From assembly GCA_900102385.1 (NCBI GenBank), contig FNBQ01000001.1:124001-188000 (forward strand): a DNA stretch of 64,000 bases, in the 5' to 3' direction. Under the pieces are notes generated by a model. That model made no database searches, was not told where the DNA came from, and saw only the letters and a list, made by a program, of their open reading frames with translations. Shown here one piece after another: positions 35,744-44,851 of this stretch. Source of the DNA: Bacteroidales bacterium KHT7 (GTDB lineage: Bacteria; Bacteroidota; Bacteroidia; Bacteroidales; Bacteroidaceae). Positions within the stretch are counted from its first letter, which is position 1. Every line of letters starts with the position of its first letter. A program made the translations under genes and the position numbers.

Positions 35744-35804
35744 CATCGCTTTTGGGAACAGAGGTTCCACATAAGTTAACTTACCTTTAAAATATTAGAT
35801 TTCA

Positions 35805-35878
35805 GGTGCGTTAGTTCAGCTGGTTAGAATACATGCCTGTCACGCATGGGGTCACGGGTTCGAGTCCCGTACGCACCG
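35805..35878 (+). tRNA. tRNA-Asp (anticodon GTC)
   Basis: 74 bases. Acceptor arms GGTGCGT and ACGCACC pair; anticodon stem CATGC/GCATG with loop CTGTCAC gives anticodon GTC; T-loop GTTCGAGTC is canonical. Discriminator G; CCA not encoded. Confidence 0.97.
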
Positions 35879-35879
35879 C

Positions 35880-35914
35880 AAAAAGGCTTCACTTTTGATA
35901 AGTGAAGCCTTTTT
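35880..35914 (+). terminator. Intrinsic terminator of tRNA-Asp
   Basis: Perfect 15-bp stem: AAAAAGGCTTCACTT (35880-35894), loop TTGAT, complement (35900-35914) ending in T5. Confidence 0.9.
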
Positions 35915-35922
35915 GGTTTCTA

Positions 35923-36112
35923 TTAAACCCAAATCGGTCGTTAGAAGTACAAAAATCCGTGGTATGGGTTGTAAAATCTTGTAAATAAGCTACTTATGAG
36001 GTCGTTTTTTCAATGGCGGTCATTAGAAAATTCAATTTGTAAAGCATTTGTTATCAGGTGATTATGAAAGCAACCACGAAAATGGTCATCCTAATAACCG
36101 ATTTGGGTTAAA
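35923..36112. mobile_element. MITE-like inverted-repeat element, about 190 bases
   Basis: The left end has AACCCAAATCGGTCGTTAG (about 35926-35944). The right end, read on the opposite strand, has AACCCAAATCGGTTATTAG (36109-36091), so 17 of 19 bases match in inverted order. The inside has no coding frame, but carries a similar piece GGTCATTAGAAAATT. This is the shape of a small non-autonomous transposable element; possible flanking A/T bases are too simple to prove a target duplication. It lies 9 bases behind the tRNA-Asp terminator. No matching transposase is visible in the window. Confidence 0.45.
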
Positions 36113-36125
36113 TTAAACAAAAAAA

Positions 36126-36356
36126 TTAGTAACTCATCGTTGCATCTACCCTGTCGGTCCATTCCGGCAGCAAATATCCGTGAACATCTACGCAATGGTC
36201 GTGGATTGTCTGTTTTCTGTCACTCTCCTGCTTCATCCACCACTTTGTACATTCGGGATATAGCGTAGCTTTCTTGTTTGCCTTAGATGCAATGCGCTCT
36301 TTCTGACCTACAGTGAGCGATACCCACCATGTGTCCAAAACTGAAACCTTTCCCAT
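36126..36356 (-). CDS. Small hypothetical protein, 76 residues
   Basis: Short frame with real-gene support: a full promoter (TTTG-N19-TATATTTG) ends about 30 bases before its ATG. The protein is Trp-rich (four W), opens MGKVSVLDTWW and contains paired Cys at 36 and 55 in KATLYPECTKW and HDHCVDVHG; no signal or membrane segment. No family recognised. Its 3' end lies 10 bases from the MITE-like element. A DNA- or protein-binding role is only a guess. Confidence 0.5.
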   Translation of the reverse strand: MGKVSVLDTWWVSLTVGQKERIASKANKKATLYPECTKWWMKQESDRKQTIHDHCVDVHGYLLPEWTDRVDATMSY

Positions 36357-36386
36357 AATTCTGAGTTTTTTATGATTAATGTTTCA

Positions 36387-36417
36387 CAAATATATGAAAT
36401 TCATTCAAATAATCAAA
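36387..36417 (-). promoter_or_regulatory. Promoter of the small ORF
   Basis: On the minus strand TTTG (36417-36414), 19 bases, TATATTTG (36394-36387): exact consensus. Confidence 0.7.
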
Positions 36418-36427
36418 CAAAACACAC

Positions 36428-36459
36428 AAAAAAACGCCAAGGCGATGAAACCTTGGCGT
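36428..36459 (-). terminator. Terminator of the large polysaccharide operon
   Basis: ACGCCAAGG (36459-36451 on the minus strand) and its complement (36442-36434) with an 8-base loop, followed by a run of seven T on the minus strand. Lies just after the last gene of the operon, 30 bases past the stop at 36490. Confidence 0.85.
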
Positions 36460-36489
36460 CCAAAATCATTCAATTATGTTGTAAAAGTA

Positions 36490-37446
36490 TTACTCTTCGT
36501 GCATCAGCACACGCTCTATGTTAAAGCGAGGACGGTCCTTCACCTCGACATAAATCTTGCCTACATACTCACCCACAACTCCCAGTCCGAGGAGAATACA
36601 GCCCGAGCAGAACCATACTGAAAGCATCAGAGATGTCCATCCCGGAACGGCGTTGCCTCTGAACAGCGAGTACATTACGAAACAGAAGATGGAGAATGAC
36701 ACAATCAAGAACACAATTCCGAAGTAAAGCACCATGTGAACCGGCTTAACCGAGAAACTGGTGATACCGTCGAAGGCGAAACTTATCATCTTCTTGAGCG
36801 GATACTTGCTCTCGCCGGCAAAGCGTTCGGCCCTGTCGTAATAAACGCAGTCGGTTTTGTAACCGATGGTCGGCACCATTCCGCGGAGGAACAGATTGCG
36901 CTCTCTGTAACGCAGAAGCTGTCGGAGTGCTCTCTGGCTCATCAGACGGTAATCGGCATGGTTGTAGACCGATTTCACACCCATCGACTTCATAAGCGAG
37001 TAGAAGCCCAATGCGGTAGTGCGCTTGAACCAAGTATCGGTCTGACGGCTCTGACGCACACCGTAAACGATGTCGCAGCCCTCGTAGTATTTAACTACCA
37101 TCTCGCGAATGGCATTCACATCGTCCTGAAGGTCGGCATCGATAGAGATTGCCATGTCGCAGTTTTCAACGGCACTCGACAGTCCGGCAACGAGGGCATT
37201 CTGATGTCCCACGTTTCCTGCCAGATTTACGCCATTAACATACTTGTTAGCCTCGTGCAGTTCGCTGATAATGTTCCAAGTATTGTCGGTACTGCCGTCG
37301 TTTACATAAAGAATGTAACTGTTTGTTGCAATCAAATCATCCCTAACCAAATCGTCCAGCACTTGTGTAAGACGCGAGGTGGTTTCGTGAAGCACCAACT
37401 CTTCCTTGTAGCATGGCACAACGATTGCCAATCTATGCTTGTTCAT
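36490..37446 (-). CDS. GtrB/DPM1-like polyprenyl-phosphate glycosyltransferase
   Basis: 318 residues. GT-A domain with VVPCYKEE, YVNDGSTDNTW and the acidic SIDADLQDD motif; followed by QSRQTDTWFKR. The C-terminal part (about 228-290) has two membrane helices (VHMVLYFGIVFLIVSFSIFCF and a second) as in GtrB, which makes undecaprenyl-phosphate-glucose for sugar side-branch transfer in the periplasm, and in DPM1-like enzymes. No matching GtrA flippase or GtrC transferase is seen nearby. It closes the operon and is less AT-rich than the genes before it. Confidence 0.88.
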   Translation of the reverse strand: MNKHRLAIVVPCYKEELVLHETTSRLTQVLDDLVRDDLIATNSYILYVNDGSTDNTWNIISELHEANKYVNGVNLAGNVGHQNALVAGLSSAVENCDMAISIDADLQDDVNAIREMVVKYYEGCDIVYGVRQSRQTDTWFKRTTALGFYSLMKSMGVKSVYNHADYRLMSQRALRQLLRYRERNLFLRGMVPTIGYKTDCVYYDRAERFAGESKYPLKKMISFAFDGITSFSVKPVHMVLYFGIVFLIVSFSIFCFVMYSLFRGNAVPGWTSLMLSVWFCSGCILLGLGVVGEYVGKIYVEVKDRPRFNIERVLMHEE

Positions 37447-37523
37447 TGTATTACAATCAAAATAAATTCAGACTATCACAGAAAACTCAACTCACATACA
37501 AATAAAGAGATGATAGAGCGAAT

Positions 37524-38402
37524 TTATCTTTGGTGACGGGCAAAGCCTTCAATTATCAAGTCCTTAGTTTGTTGTATATGCGCACGGCTTGACGCTCCAA
37601 ACAACACACTTTCTATCTTTGGAAAACGCGTTACATATTCCATAGCCTCATCAGGCTTCAATGCACCAGCAGCCAAGCACTGCATTGCCATCGGACGGAA
37701 TTTTCTGTCAGAGTTTAGATACTCCTCATATTCCTCAATGCTTCCAGACATTCTGAAACCTATTTTATTTATAGATGAACAGATTATCGGATTCTCAATG
37801 CCCAAACGCTCACACAAATCAACCATACGAGGCATATTCATTGTTATGAAACCAGGCTCTGCATTATACTTTTTCTTTATATATTTTGCATAAGCCACAA
37901 AAATATCGTCCATTCCCAAACCAAGGAGAAGGTCGACAATAACATTCTGCAAAAAGATAACAGGAGTATTTAATCCGTCGAACATCTTCATCTCTGCATC
38001 TATAAGAAGTTCCATCAATGAAGGGAAATCCTTACGCATAAACGCAAGACCAGCCTTACCTGTTACAGCCAAAATATTACCTGGGATATATGCTTTAAGC
38101 GTACCTAAGATACCAAGTTCCGTAACAGCATTTGCATACTTGTGAGCATAAGGCATACAAGGATGAAACTTGAAATCTTTATATTCTTCCTTATGTTCGC
38201 GCATATAGTTACAGATGTTATATATTCTGTCGTGTGTTGTACACATGAAAGTATTTATTCCGCATGCTCTTGCATTGTCCAGAACATCAATTATTGCCTT
38301 ATCTTCCTTGAAACGTATAGCCTGAGCACGGCTTCTCTCGTCAGAAAGATGGTTTACGGCAAAAAACTGGTTATCACCCAATATAACTTTATCCATAGTC
38401 AT
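37524..38402 (-). CDS. Aldo/keto-reductase-like TIM-barrel protein, function unknown
   Basis: 292 residues. MDKVILGDNQFFAVNHLSDE opens a barrel-like fold; later DGLNTPVIFLQNVIVDLLLGLG, GFITMNMPRMVDLCERLG, PIICSSINKIGFRM, and near the end FPKIESVLFGASSRAHIQQT, which recalls the last strand and helix of aldo/keto reductases. The AKR catalytic Tyr/Lys pair is not obvious, so it may be an enzyme with changed chemistry. It follows a Gfo/Idh/MocA oxidoreductase by 20 bases and precedes the GtrB-like gene; it may act on a repeat-unit sugar. ATG at 38402 used; an in-frame ATG two codons later is equally possible. Confidence 0.5.
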   Translation of the reverse strand: MTMDKVILGDNQFFAVNHLSDERSRAQAIRFKEDKAIIDVLDNARACGINTFMCTTHDRIYNICNYMREHKEEYKDFKFHPCMPYAHKYANAVTELGILGTLKAYIPGNILAVTGKAGLAFMRKDFPSLMELLIDAEMKMFDGLNTPVIFLQNVIVDLLLGLGMDDIFVAYAKYIKKKYNAEPGFITMNMPRMVDLCERLGIENPIICSSINKIGFRMSGSIEEYEEYLNSDRKFRPMAMQCLAAGALKPDEAMEYVTRFPKIESVLFGASSRAHIQQTKDLIIEGFARHQR

Positions 38403-38422
38403 AACGATTCTTGTTTTAATAT

Positions 38423-39442
38423 TTACATAAGTTCAGCATCTTTCTCCATCTTTGCAATAATGTAATCAGTCTGCAAAGCTGCCTCAAAAGAGTTTCTTGT
38501 ATCTACTTCACCAGTCTCTATGCCATGAATAAATGCTGCATTTTCTGCGGTATACTCTTCTCCACGCAAATTAAAGTCAACCATAGGAGTACAGTCTGTA
38601 ATATATTTGAAATTCCATCCCTGCTTCAAACCATATTCAGGTCTGTCTTCTTTGACATATATCTTCAGAGTTGTAGCATCAGCCTCGAGTTTTCCTTTAT
38701 CGCCCTGAATCTTAAGACTTGTAGTCATCTTTCGAACAGTATCATCACTCCAGTTTACGCTAATCTGTCCTTTCAAGCCGTTTTCAAGATAAAGAGAACC
38801 ATACACAGCGTCATCAACCTCCGAAGAGAAAATAGATGGCATCTGTGTACCTCTACAATCAACGATATTGCTACCGCAGATATAGTTAATCAGATTAAGC
38901 ACATGAGCGGCATAATCCTCGATGCAACCGCCACCATTTTTCTTATCGCTACGCCATGTTCCACCTTTTGATTTTAGGACAACAGGACCATATGCCTCTC
39001 CCATAAAATGGAATGGCTTTCCGATAACGCCCTCTGCCAAAAGACGCTTCATCTCATTAAATGTACCAATATATCTATTATGATAGCCAACTTGATTTAC
39101 CAAGCCTTTGGCTTTTGCCATCTGTACCATTTTTTCGCCTTGTTCAACAGTCAAAGCAAAAGGTTTTTCACAGAAGACATGACATCCTTTCTCCATCGCA
39201 TACATTACCATGTCATAATGCAGTTTTGTTGGAGTTACCACATATACACAATCAGGTTTCTGCTCATCAATCATCTTTTTATAGTCTGTGTACATCTGTA
39301 TCTTAGTCAACTTTTTGAAAGCACTCTGCAACAGACTATCCATATCACACGCGGCTACCAAATCAACGTTTGGTAGTCCACCAAGGATTGCAGCATGACT
39401 CATTCCCATCTTGCCTAATCCTATAATTGCTGCTTTTATCAT
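38423..39442 (-). CDS. Gfo/Idh/MocA-family oxidoreductase
   Basis: 339 residues. N-terminal Rossmann fold with AIIGLGKMGMSHAAIL (G-x-G-x-x-G), the diagnostic EKP loop in HVFCEKPFAL (residues about 92-101) and a C-terminal domain from about 125. In polysaccharide loci such NAD-dependent enzymes oxidise or dehydrate nucleotide sugars (for example 3-keto or glucosamine derivatives). The substrate here cannot be told. Its companion at 37524-38402 is 20 bases downstream, so the two may work in sequence. Confidence 0.88.
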   Translation of the reverse strand: MIKAAIIGLGKMGMSHAAILGGLPNVDLVAACDMDSLLQSAFKKLTKIQMYTDYKKMIDEQKPDCVYVVTPTKLHYDMVMYAMEKGCHVFCEKPFALTVEQGEKMVQMAKAKGLVNQVGYHNRYIGTFNEMKRLLAEGVIGKPFHFMGEAYGPVVLKSKGGTWRSDKKNGGGCIEDYAAHVLNLINYICGSNIVDCRGTQMPSIFSSEVDDAVYGSLYLENGLKGQISVNWSDDTVRKMTTSLKIQGDKGKLEADATTLKIYVKEDRPEYGLKQGWNFKYITDCTPMVDFNLRGEEYTAENAAFIHGIETGEVDTRNSFEAALQTDYIIAKMEKDAELM

Positions 39443-39560
39443 ATATTAAAATTTATCTCCAAATTTATTGATTACTTATAACGAGGCGCAATATACGCTT
39501 TTTTTATTTTATAATAGTATTTTAGCTTTACATTTTTCAACACTATTTCTCATCTTATTT

Positions 39561-40554
39561 CTATCCTCCTAAAACTAACAAGTTCAGCCACTTTCTCTTC
39601 CTAACAAAATGTTTTGAAACCAGAATCGGAATTACGCAACCCAAAAATGTAACCACTCCAACCCAAACATAATAAGGAATATAAACATACAAAAGAAAAT
39701 TTGTGTAAAGAATCCTTAAAGGAATTACTACCAACATAGAGATAATATAAATATCCATGCAGTATTTTCCTAATCCTTTCATCACTGATCTAAAAAGGCC
39801 CTTTTTCTGTTCTGCAATTCTGGTACTAAAACAATACAGCATAATAATCCCACTCAAAACTCCCAACACGTTTGTCAACCAAAAACGATTACAAAACTGC
39901 AAGCATGTAAGTAGTAAAAATGCCAATATACGCTCTGTCTAATATTTTTTTCGTTGGAACATAATGTTTTGCCAAGACACCACCAAGAGCAAACCAGATA
40001 AAGTCATAAAAAACAAGATCTATTTTTCCAATCATCCAACTCTTATCTATATAATAAAGTATATACATCAGAATGGACATTACAAACAACCAATATGTTC
40101 CAAGTTTTTTTGCAAGAACACAAACTACTGCCATTACAAACAATACCCAAAGAAACCAACATCCACCGGCTGGGCTTTTTCCAAAAAGCATATCAACAAA
40201 ATAATTTGGAGAAAGAGGATGATTTGCAACCGAACTTCCTATAGTCTTTCCCAATATATAAATTAAAGAAAAGAAAAGATATGGAACCATCAGTCTCTTG
40301 AATCTCTTAAGGAGATTTGTTTTTATATCGAATCTACCAGTCCTTGGAATAAATAAGAAACCTGCAAACATAAAAAATACAGGCATATGAAAAGAATATA
40401 TCCATTCCATTACAAAATGCGCAAAAGAGTCTTGCCCAATTATATACCAACCCTTTTCTGCATCAGGAAATGAATGTCCTAATACGGCCAGAAAGATTGC
40501 AAATCCTTTTACAATATCAATCTCCTCATAATAGGTTTTATTGTCAGTCTCCAC
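39561..40554 (-). pseudogene. Acyltransferase-3 (OafA-like) gene split by a frameshift
   Basis: Two minus-strand frames join into one acyltransferase-3 protein. The first (40554-39889, GTG start) has the N-terminal DIVKGFAIFLAVLGHSF and the FHMPVFFMFAGFLF block of the family, ending in a stop after YMLAVL; the second, shifted frame continues FLLLTCLQFCNRFW and membrane helices to 39561. The joint is near 39916-39920, an A5 run (T5 on the coding strand); removing one T gives an uninterrupted reading YIGILLLTCLQFCN. So a one-base insertion (T4 to T5) fits. Could be a decayed gene, a sequencing error or a frameshift-tunable gene. Family: integral membrane O-acetyltransferases of surface polysaccharides. 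It overlaps the glycosyltransferase gene start region by 11 bases. Confidence 0.8.
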
Positions 40555-41683
40555 TTATTCGCTTCATTATTTGTATGTACTGATCTGTTATATTCTCCCA
40601 ATTAAAGCGTTTCTTAATATCCTTTTGGCCAGCACACGCATTTGTCTTCAGAAGTTCAGGATTATCCAAGGCTTTTTGGAGTGCATCACGAAGTGACATT
40701 GCATTTCCACTTTCAAAAGTGATAGCATTTTCTTTTGTAATAAAAGTGTTTTCGCGAATATCACTACAAATTAGTGGAGTTCCTAGCCCCATTACCGTTA
40801 GGATAACAGGAGAAAGACCTTCGATCAACGACGGTTGACAATATGCGTACGCATTCTTCATAAGAATATTTGTATCCTCTCCATACACATACCCCGGACA
40901 GATAATTCTTGAATCAGCCGTTGTCTTAATCTTGCTCTCATATTCATTTGGATTTGGAGAGCCACCAATCATCACCAACTTTTTGTCAGTCTTCAATCCT
41001 TCGAAGGCCTCTTTCAATAAATGAAGTCCTTTATCAGGGATGAAACGTCCGACAAACAAGAAATACTCGCCTTTCTTTAACGAAAGTTTGTCTAGAATTT
41101 CTGTATTGTCTGATGGTTCAGGGACTTCGCTTCCATACGGAATAAAATCATACGTTTTATTATACTTTTTCTCGTAATATTCCTTTGTATAAATATTGTC
41201 AAAGACTACAGCATTTGGAATATGAGCCGTTAGGAAATTAGAAAACAAATAATAGAGTTTTCCATACCACGGCCATTTGTCACGCTTCCAATCCATAGCA
41301 AACTGACTCACGACAACTTTCTTTCCTGCAAGTCTTAAGAACAGTGCCCACAAACTATTTGCTCCACTATGAAGATGTACAACATCTGCCGTATCGTGTA
41401 CAATCACATCCCACGTACATTTGCACGAATGCAAAAGACTATCAAAACCGGCCTTACTTACAGTCTTAAATGGTTTCAGGCATACTCCTTCGTGTTCCAA
41501 ATTTTTATCTTCACGCGTTTCATTTGGATATATACGCGTATATGCCAGCAACTTATATCCTCTCTTAACTATACGAGGATATAATTCTACTGCAAATTTG
41601 TCACTACCAGCGCCACCTGCCCTTGGAGGAATATCACGAAAACCTCCAAAAGCTGCAATACGCATTTCTTTCTTGTCTTTCAT
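40544..41683 (-). CDS. GT4 family glycosyltransferase
   Basis: 379 residues. N-terminal domain with MRIAAFGGFRDIPPRAGGAGSDKFAVELYPRI; C-terminal domain with FLFVGRFIPDKGLHLL and the acidic EGLSPVILTVMGLGTPLI (E-x7 region) typical of GT4. N-terminal pattern (GFRDIPPRAGG) recalls DUF1972-type rhamnosyltransferases. Two ATG starts are possible, 18 bases apart; the first is used. Adds a sugar to the repeat unit of the large operon. Confidence 0.88.
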   Translation of the reverse strand: MKDKKEMRIAAFGGFRDIPPRAGGAGSDKFAVELYPRIVKRGYKLLAYTRIYPNETREDKNLEHEGVCLKPFKTVSKAGFDSLLHSCKCTWDVIVHDTADVVHLHSGANSLWALFLRLAGKKVVVSQFAMDWKRDKWPWYGKLYYLFSNFLTAHIPNAVVFDNIYTKEYYEKKYNKTYDFIPYGSEVPEPSDNTEILDKLSLKKGEYFLFVGRFIPDKGLHLLKEAFEGLKTDKKLVMIGGSPNPNEYESKIKTTADSRIICPGYVYGEDTNILMKNAYAYCQPSLIEGLSPVILTVMGLGTPLICSDIRENTFITKENAITFESGNAMSLRDALQKALDNPELLKTNACAGQKDIKKRFNWENITDQYIQIMKRISGD

Positions 41684-41733
41684 TATAGAACTGTGTGGTT
41701 TTAAGCTTCTTTTTTACTATTTCTAGAATAAAA

Positions 41734-42639
41734 CTAGTTTAAATATCCTTTATAATAATTATCAATGTACTCCTTTAGCGAAACTTTCCAATCTCTCATT
41801 GCACTTACACCGCGTAGATTGAGTTTGCGCGTCCATAGACGTTCGCACGCAGGACGAGGAGCAAAATAATCCTTTGCGAAATACTCAGAACTTACAACGT
41901 TTATCTTGATTTCGTTTTCAAGTCCTAAGCTTTTCAGAAGTTCTTGAGCGACCTCCAGTCTGCTTGTCTGTCCACCGCACACACAATTATACAATCCCCA
42001 ATACTCTTTCTGAATCAGGTTCTTAACAGTTTTTGCGAAATCTTGTGTGTATGTTGGAGTTCCATCTTTATCGTTTACAATGAAAAGTTCCTTTTTTCCA
42101 TCCTTCAACTGCTTCATCAGTTTCTGGATAAACTTTTTATCTTTTGAAGGGCCGGCTCCCATCATCCAACCTGCACGACAGACGAGATAACGCTTAGCAT
42201 TCTCCACAACAAAACGCTCTCCCATATATTTTGAACGAGCGTAAGCACCTAGTGGATTTGGCATATCCCAATCATCGTATAACTGCTTCTTTCCATCGAA
42301 AATTCCGGCAGTGCTTATGTACAAAAGGGGAATATCCAACTCGTTGGCAATATACACAGCATTCTCCACACAAAGGGTATTTGTAAGATATGTTTCATCT
42401 GCATTATTTTCGCACCATTCCAAATCGGTATAGGCTCCTAGATGGAACAGATAATCAGGATTGAAATCCATTACATCCTTCTTATAAGCCTCGAAATCAC
42501 GGAAGTCAAGGAATGATAACCAACTGGAATTAACATCCTTATCGGTACACTTGATATCATAATCGTCCTTAAACTGCTGATAAAAAGCCTCGCCTAACAT
42601 TCCACCACAACCTGCAATATAAATTTTCTTTTTTGTCAT
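41734..42639 (-). CDS. RmlD-like sugar-nucleotide reductase (SDR)
   Basis: 301 residues. N-terminal AGCGGMLGEAF is the NAD(P)-binding glycine-rich loop, DFNPDYLFHLGAYTDLEWCENN matches the RmlD pattern for dTDP-4-dehydrorhamnose reductase, and YARSKYMGERFV holds the catalytic tyrosine/lysine. RmlD reduces the 4-keto group of the deoxy sugar. No RmlA, RmlB or RmlC lie in the window, so this may act on a different keto sugar, including the CDP-linked product of RfbG. Cytoplasmic. Confidence 0.85.
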   Translation of the reverse strand: MTKKKIYIAGCGGMLGEAFYQQFKDDYDIKCTDKDVNSSWLSFLDFRDFEAYKKDVMDFNPDYLFHLGAYTDLEWCENNADETYLTNTLCVENAVYIANELDIPLLYISTAGIFDGKKQLYDDWDMPNPLGAYARSKYMGERFVVENAKRYLVCRAGWMMGAGPSKDKKFIQKLMKQLKDGKKELFIVNDKDGTPTYTQDFAKTVKNLIQKEYWGLYNCVCGGQTSRLEVAQELLKSLGLENEIKINVVSSEYFAKDYFAPRPACERLWTRKLNLRGVSAMRDWKVSLKEYIDNYYKGYLN

Positions 42640-42662
42640 AATAATAGTATTTTAAGATAACA

Positions 42663-43580
42663 TTAATCCCAATCCAAAGTTGCAACCCACTCTGCAGTTT
42701 TTTTAACAGCATCGTCAAAGTTCCATTTTGGCTGATATCCGGTATCTCTGTAGAGTTTTGTCACATCAACACTTGTATAATCAACATGAAAATCTTCATG
42801 ATATGTCCCCAAACGAATCTCTGCCTCAGGACATATAATATCACGTACCCTTGCAACAATATCCTTCAATGGCAAACGCATTTTATTGCCAATATAATAT
42901 ACAGAATCAGACAAGCCTTTTTCGCCAGCCAAAACCAAAGCCGAAAGAGTGTCTTCAATATAATTCCAGTCATAAAGGTGAATACCCTCTGTCAAATCAA
43001 GAGATTCACCTTTCAGCAATTTATGCACAAACAAGTTTGTTGAACGACGAGAATAATCGCCTTCTCCAAATGTGTTGGCAAAAGCAACACTTAAGAAAGG
43101 AATACCTCTCTGAGCCGCCGTAGCATGAGCCAACACACGCGCCGCCTGCTTTGCTGCACCATAGACATTACAATGTGCTCCGGCATTATGACTAAGAGTT
43201 GCACTCTCACTTATCATATATTCAGAGAATGAAGTCGAAAACAAAAATTTCTTACATCCCATTTTTCCGGCTTCATTAACAGCGTCGCAAAGAGGCTTTA
43301 TATTCTGAGACTGAACCACATAATCATTCGTAGCCTTTCCATATCCGCCCCATGCCAGATAGTAAAAAATATCAATATCCTTTACATCTGTCATTGTTGA
43401 TATTTTATCGAAATCCTCAAATCCGGTCTTTATAATTTCCAGATTCTCAAAACTTCTATACTGTTCAATCTTCTCTGGATGTGGAACAATAGCAAGAACA
43501 CGTGCTCCTTCTACTAAATAATGTCTGAGCAAATGCTGACCAATAAAGCCCGATGCTCCAGTAATTGCAATTGTTTTCAT
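42663..43580 (-). CDS. NAD-dependent epimerase/dehydratase (SDR)
   Basis: 305 residues; ITGASGFIGQHLL cofactor loop, FSTSFSEY and NVYGAAKQAARVLA (Y-x3-K) catalytic region, SVYYIGNKMRLPLKDI near the C-terminus. Acts on a nucleotide sugar of the large operon. Neighbours are the GT4 at 43599 and the RmlD-like gene at 41734, with short gaps. Similar in layout to the SDR at 52636-53577, so the operon has two related SDRs. Confidence 0.85.
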   Translation of the reverse strand: MKTIAITGASGFIGQHLLRHYLVEGARVLAIVPHPEKIEQYRSFENLEIIKTGFEDFDKISTMTDVKDIDIFYYLAWGGYGKATNDYVVQSQNIKPLCDAVNEAGKMGCKKFLFSTSFSEYMISESATLSHNAGAHCNVYGAAKQAARVLAHATAAQRGIPFLSVAFANTFGEGDYSRRSTNLFVHKLLKGESLDLTEGIHLYDWNYIEDTLSALVLAGEKGLSDSVYYIGNKMRLPLKDIVARVRDIICPEAEIRLGTYHEDFHVDYTSVDVTKLYRDTGYQPKWNFDDAVKKTAEWVATLDWD

Positions 43581-43598
43581 TATATCAATGAGTTTTTA

Positions 43599-44825
43599 TT
43601 ATAAGAGTTCCCTATAAAAATTAATCAATCTATTATAATAGTTTTCCCTATCAAAATGTTTTTGGGCAAAACTTAGTGCCTGCCTACGCATCTGTATATA
43701 ATTGTTATTGCTCAAAGAACTGGCTCTTGATATGACGTCTTTTAAATCAGAAATATCACCACACCTAAAACTAAAACCAGTCTCGCCTTCTGCTATAATC
43801 TCAGGAATTCCCCCGATTCTTGCGCCAATGACTGGCGTTGAAGCGGAGTAAGCCTCAATTATTGTCATAGGATTGTTTTCATACCACTCCGAAGGAACAA
43901 TTATAAAATAGGCATTCTTTACTAGGTTCTTTAATTCGTCACCGCTCTTATAGCCCAAGAATTTCACATTTCGGATGTTATTTTCAGAAACGAAACGCTT
44001 CAAATCATCTTCTTCGGAACCAGTTCCTACTATTTTTAAGTTTATGTCTTTTAAGTCTTTAACCGCGTTCAGAAGGGTGTTTACACCTTTTTCCTTTGAC
44101 AGTCTTCCGAAATACAGGAAATATTTTTCTTCTAAGGACGTATTTGCCTCAACATCTATTGCATCTGAGAAATTATACAATACAACAGTCTTTCTATTTT
44201 TCAAAAAAGACATATACGGTTCATGCTTCTTCTTTGCAAAATTACTGACAAACAGAAAACCATCTATTTTCTCAGGAGCATGAAGAACTTTATTACGAAA
44301 ATAAATCTCAGCTGTCATCATAATGCTTAACAAATAACTATCCTTACAACACTTATTTGTTATACATTTCCAAAACTTATGTCCATCACACAGCTCACAG
44401 ACTTTACCTTTGCCATTCTTGAAAATATATGCAGGACAAACCATTCTGTAGTCATGAACTGTCATTATGGTTGGGATTTTATGCTTTTTCAAGACATCTA
44501 ATACAGAAGGAGACACATTACCCCACATAAGATGAATCTGAGCAACATCTGGATGTTCTGCTTCAATCAACTGCTCAATTTTTTTTGCTGCCTCAGTATG
44601 ATAAAAATACGAAGTTACATTTTTCAACGGTTTTGACAAACCTTTTCTTGACTCTCTTGATGAGGCAAAATATGAAGAATATTCAGATTCAAAATTTTCG
44701 TTCCATTTGAGTGAGAAAAAAATGACTTCATGTCCGTGCTCTTTTAAAAGTTCAGCCGTATTGAACATCACTTTCTCAGCTCCGCCTAATATATGATGGT
44801 AGGCATCTATCTGTAAAATTTTCAT
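43599..44825 (-). CDS. GT4 family glycosyltransferase with cysteine insert
   Basis: 408 residues. N-terminal domain with the glycine loop in HILGGAEKVMF; a cysteine-rich stretch after the first domain (CPAYIF, CELCDG, CITNKCCKDS) occurs in many GT4 enzymes of this type. C-terminal domain FLYFGRLSKEKGVNTLL and the acidic EWYENNPMTIIEAYSASTPVIG (E-x7-E type) complete the fold. Role in repeat-unit assembly. Placed directly after the degraded pyruvyltransferase remnant. Confidence 0.88.
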   Translation of the reverse strand: MKILQIDAYHHILGGAEKVMFNTAELLKEHGHEVIFFSLKWNENFESEYSSYFASSRESRKGLSKPLKNVTSYFYHTEAAKKIEQLIEAEHPDVAQIHLMWGNVSPSVLDVLKKHKIPTIMTVHDYRMVCPAYIFKNGKGKVCELCDGHKFWKCITNKCCKDSYLLSIMMTAEIYFRNKVLHAPEKIDGFLFVSNFAKKKHEPYMSFLKNRKTVVLYNFSDAIDVEANTSLEEKYFLYFGRLSKEKGVNTLLNAVKDLKDINLKIVGTGSEEDDLKRFVSENNIRNVKFLGYKSGDELKNLVKNAYFIIVPSEWYENNPMTIIEAYSASTPVIGARIGGIPEIIAEGETGFSFRCGDISDLKDVISRASSLSNNNYIQMRRQALSFAQKHFDRENYYNRLINFYRELL

Positions 44826-44851
44826 GTTCTAACAAACAAAAATCCCTTATT

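Noticed and set aside
35805-36356. Integrated island at tRNA-Asp
   Set aside because: No integrase and no repeat of the tRNA 3' end was found in the window; only a small inverted-repeat element is present.
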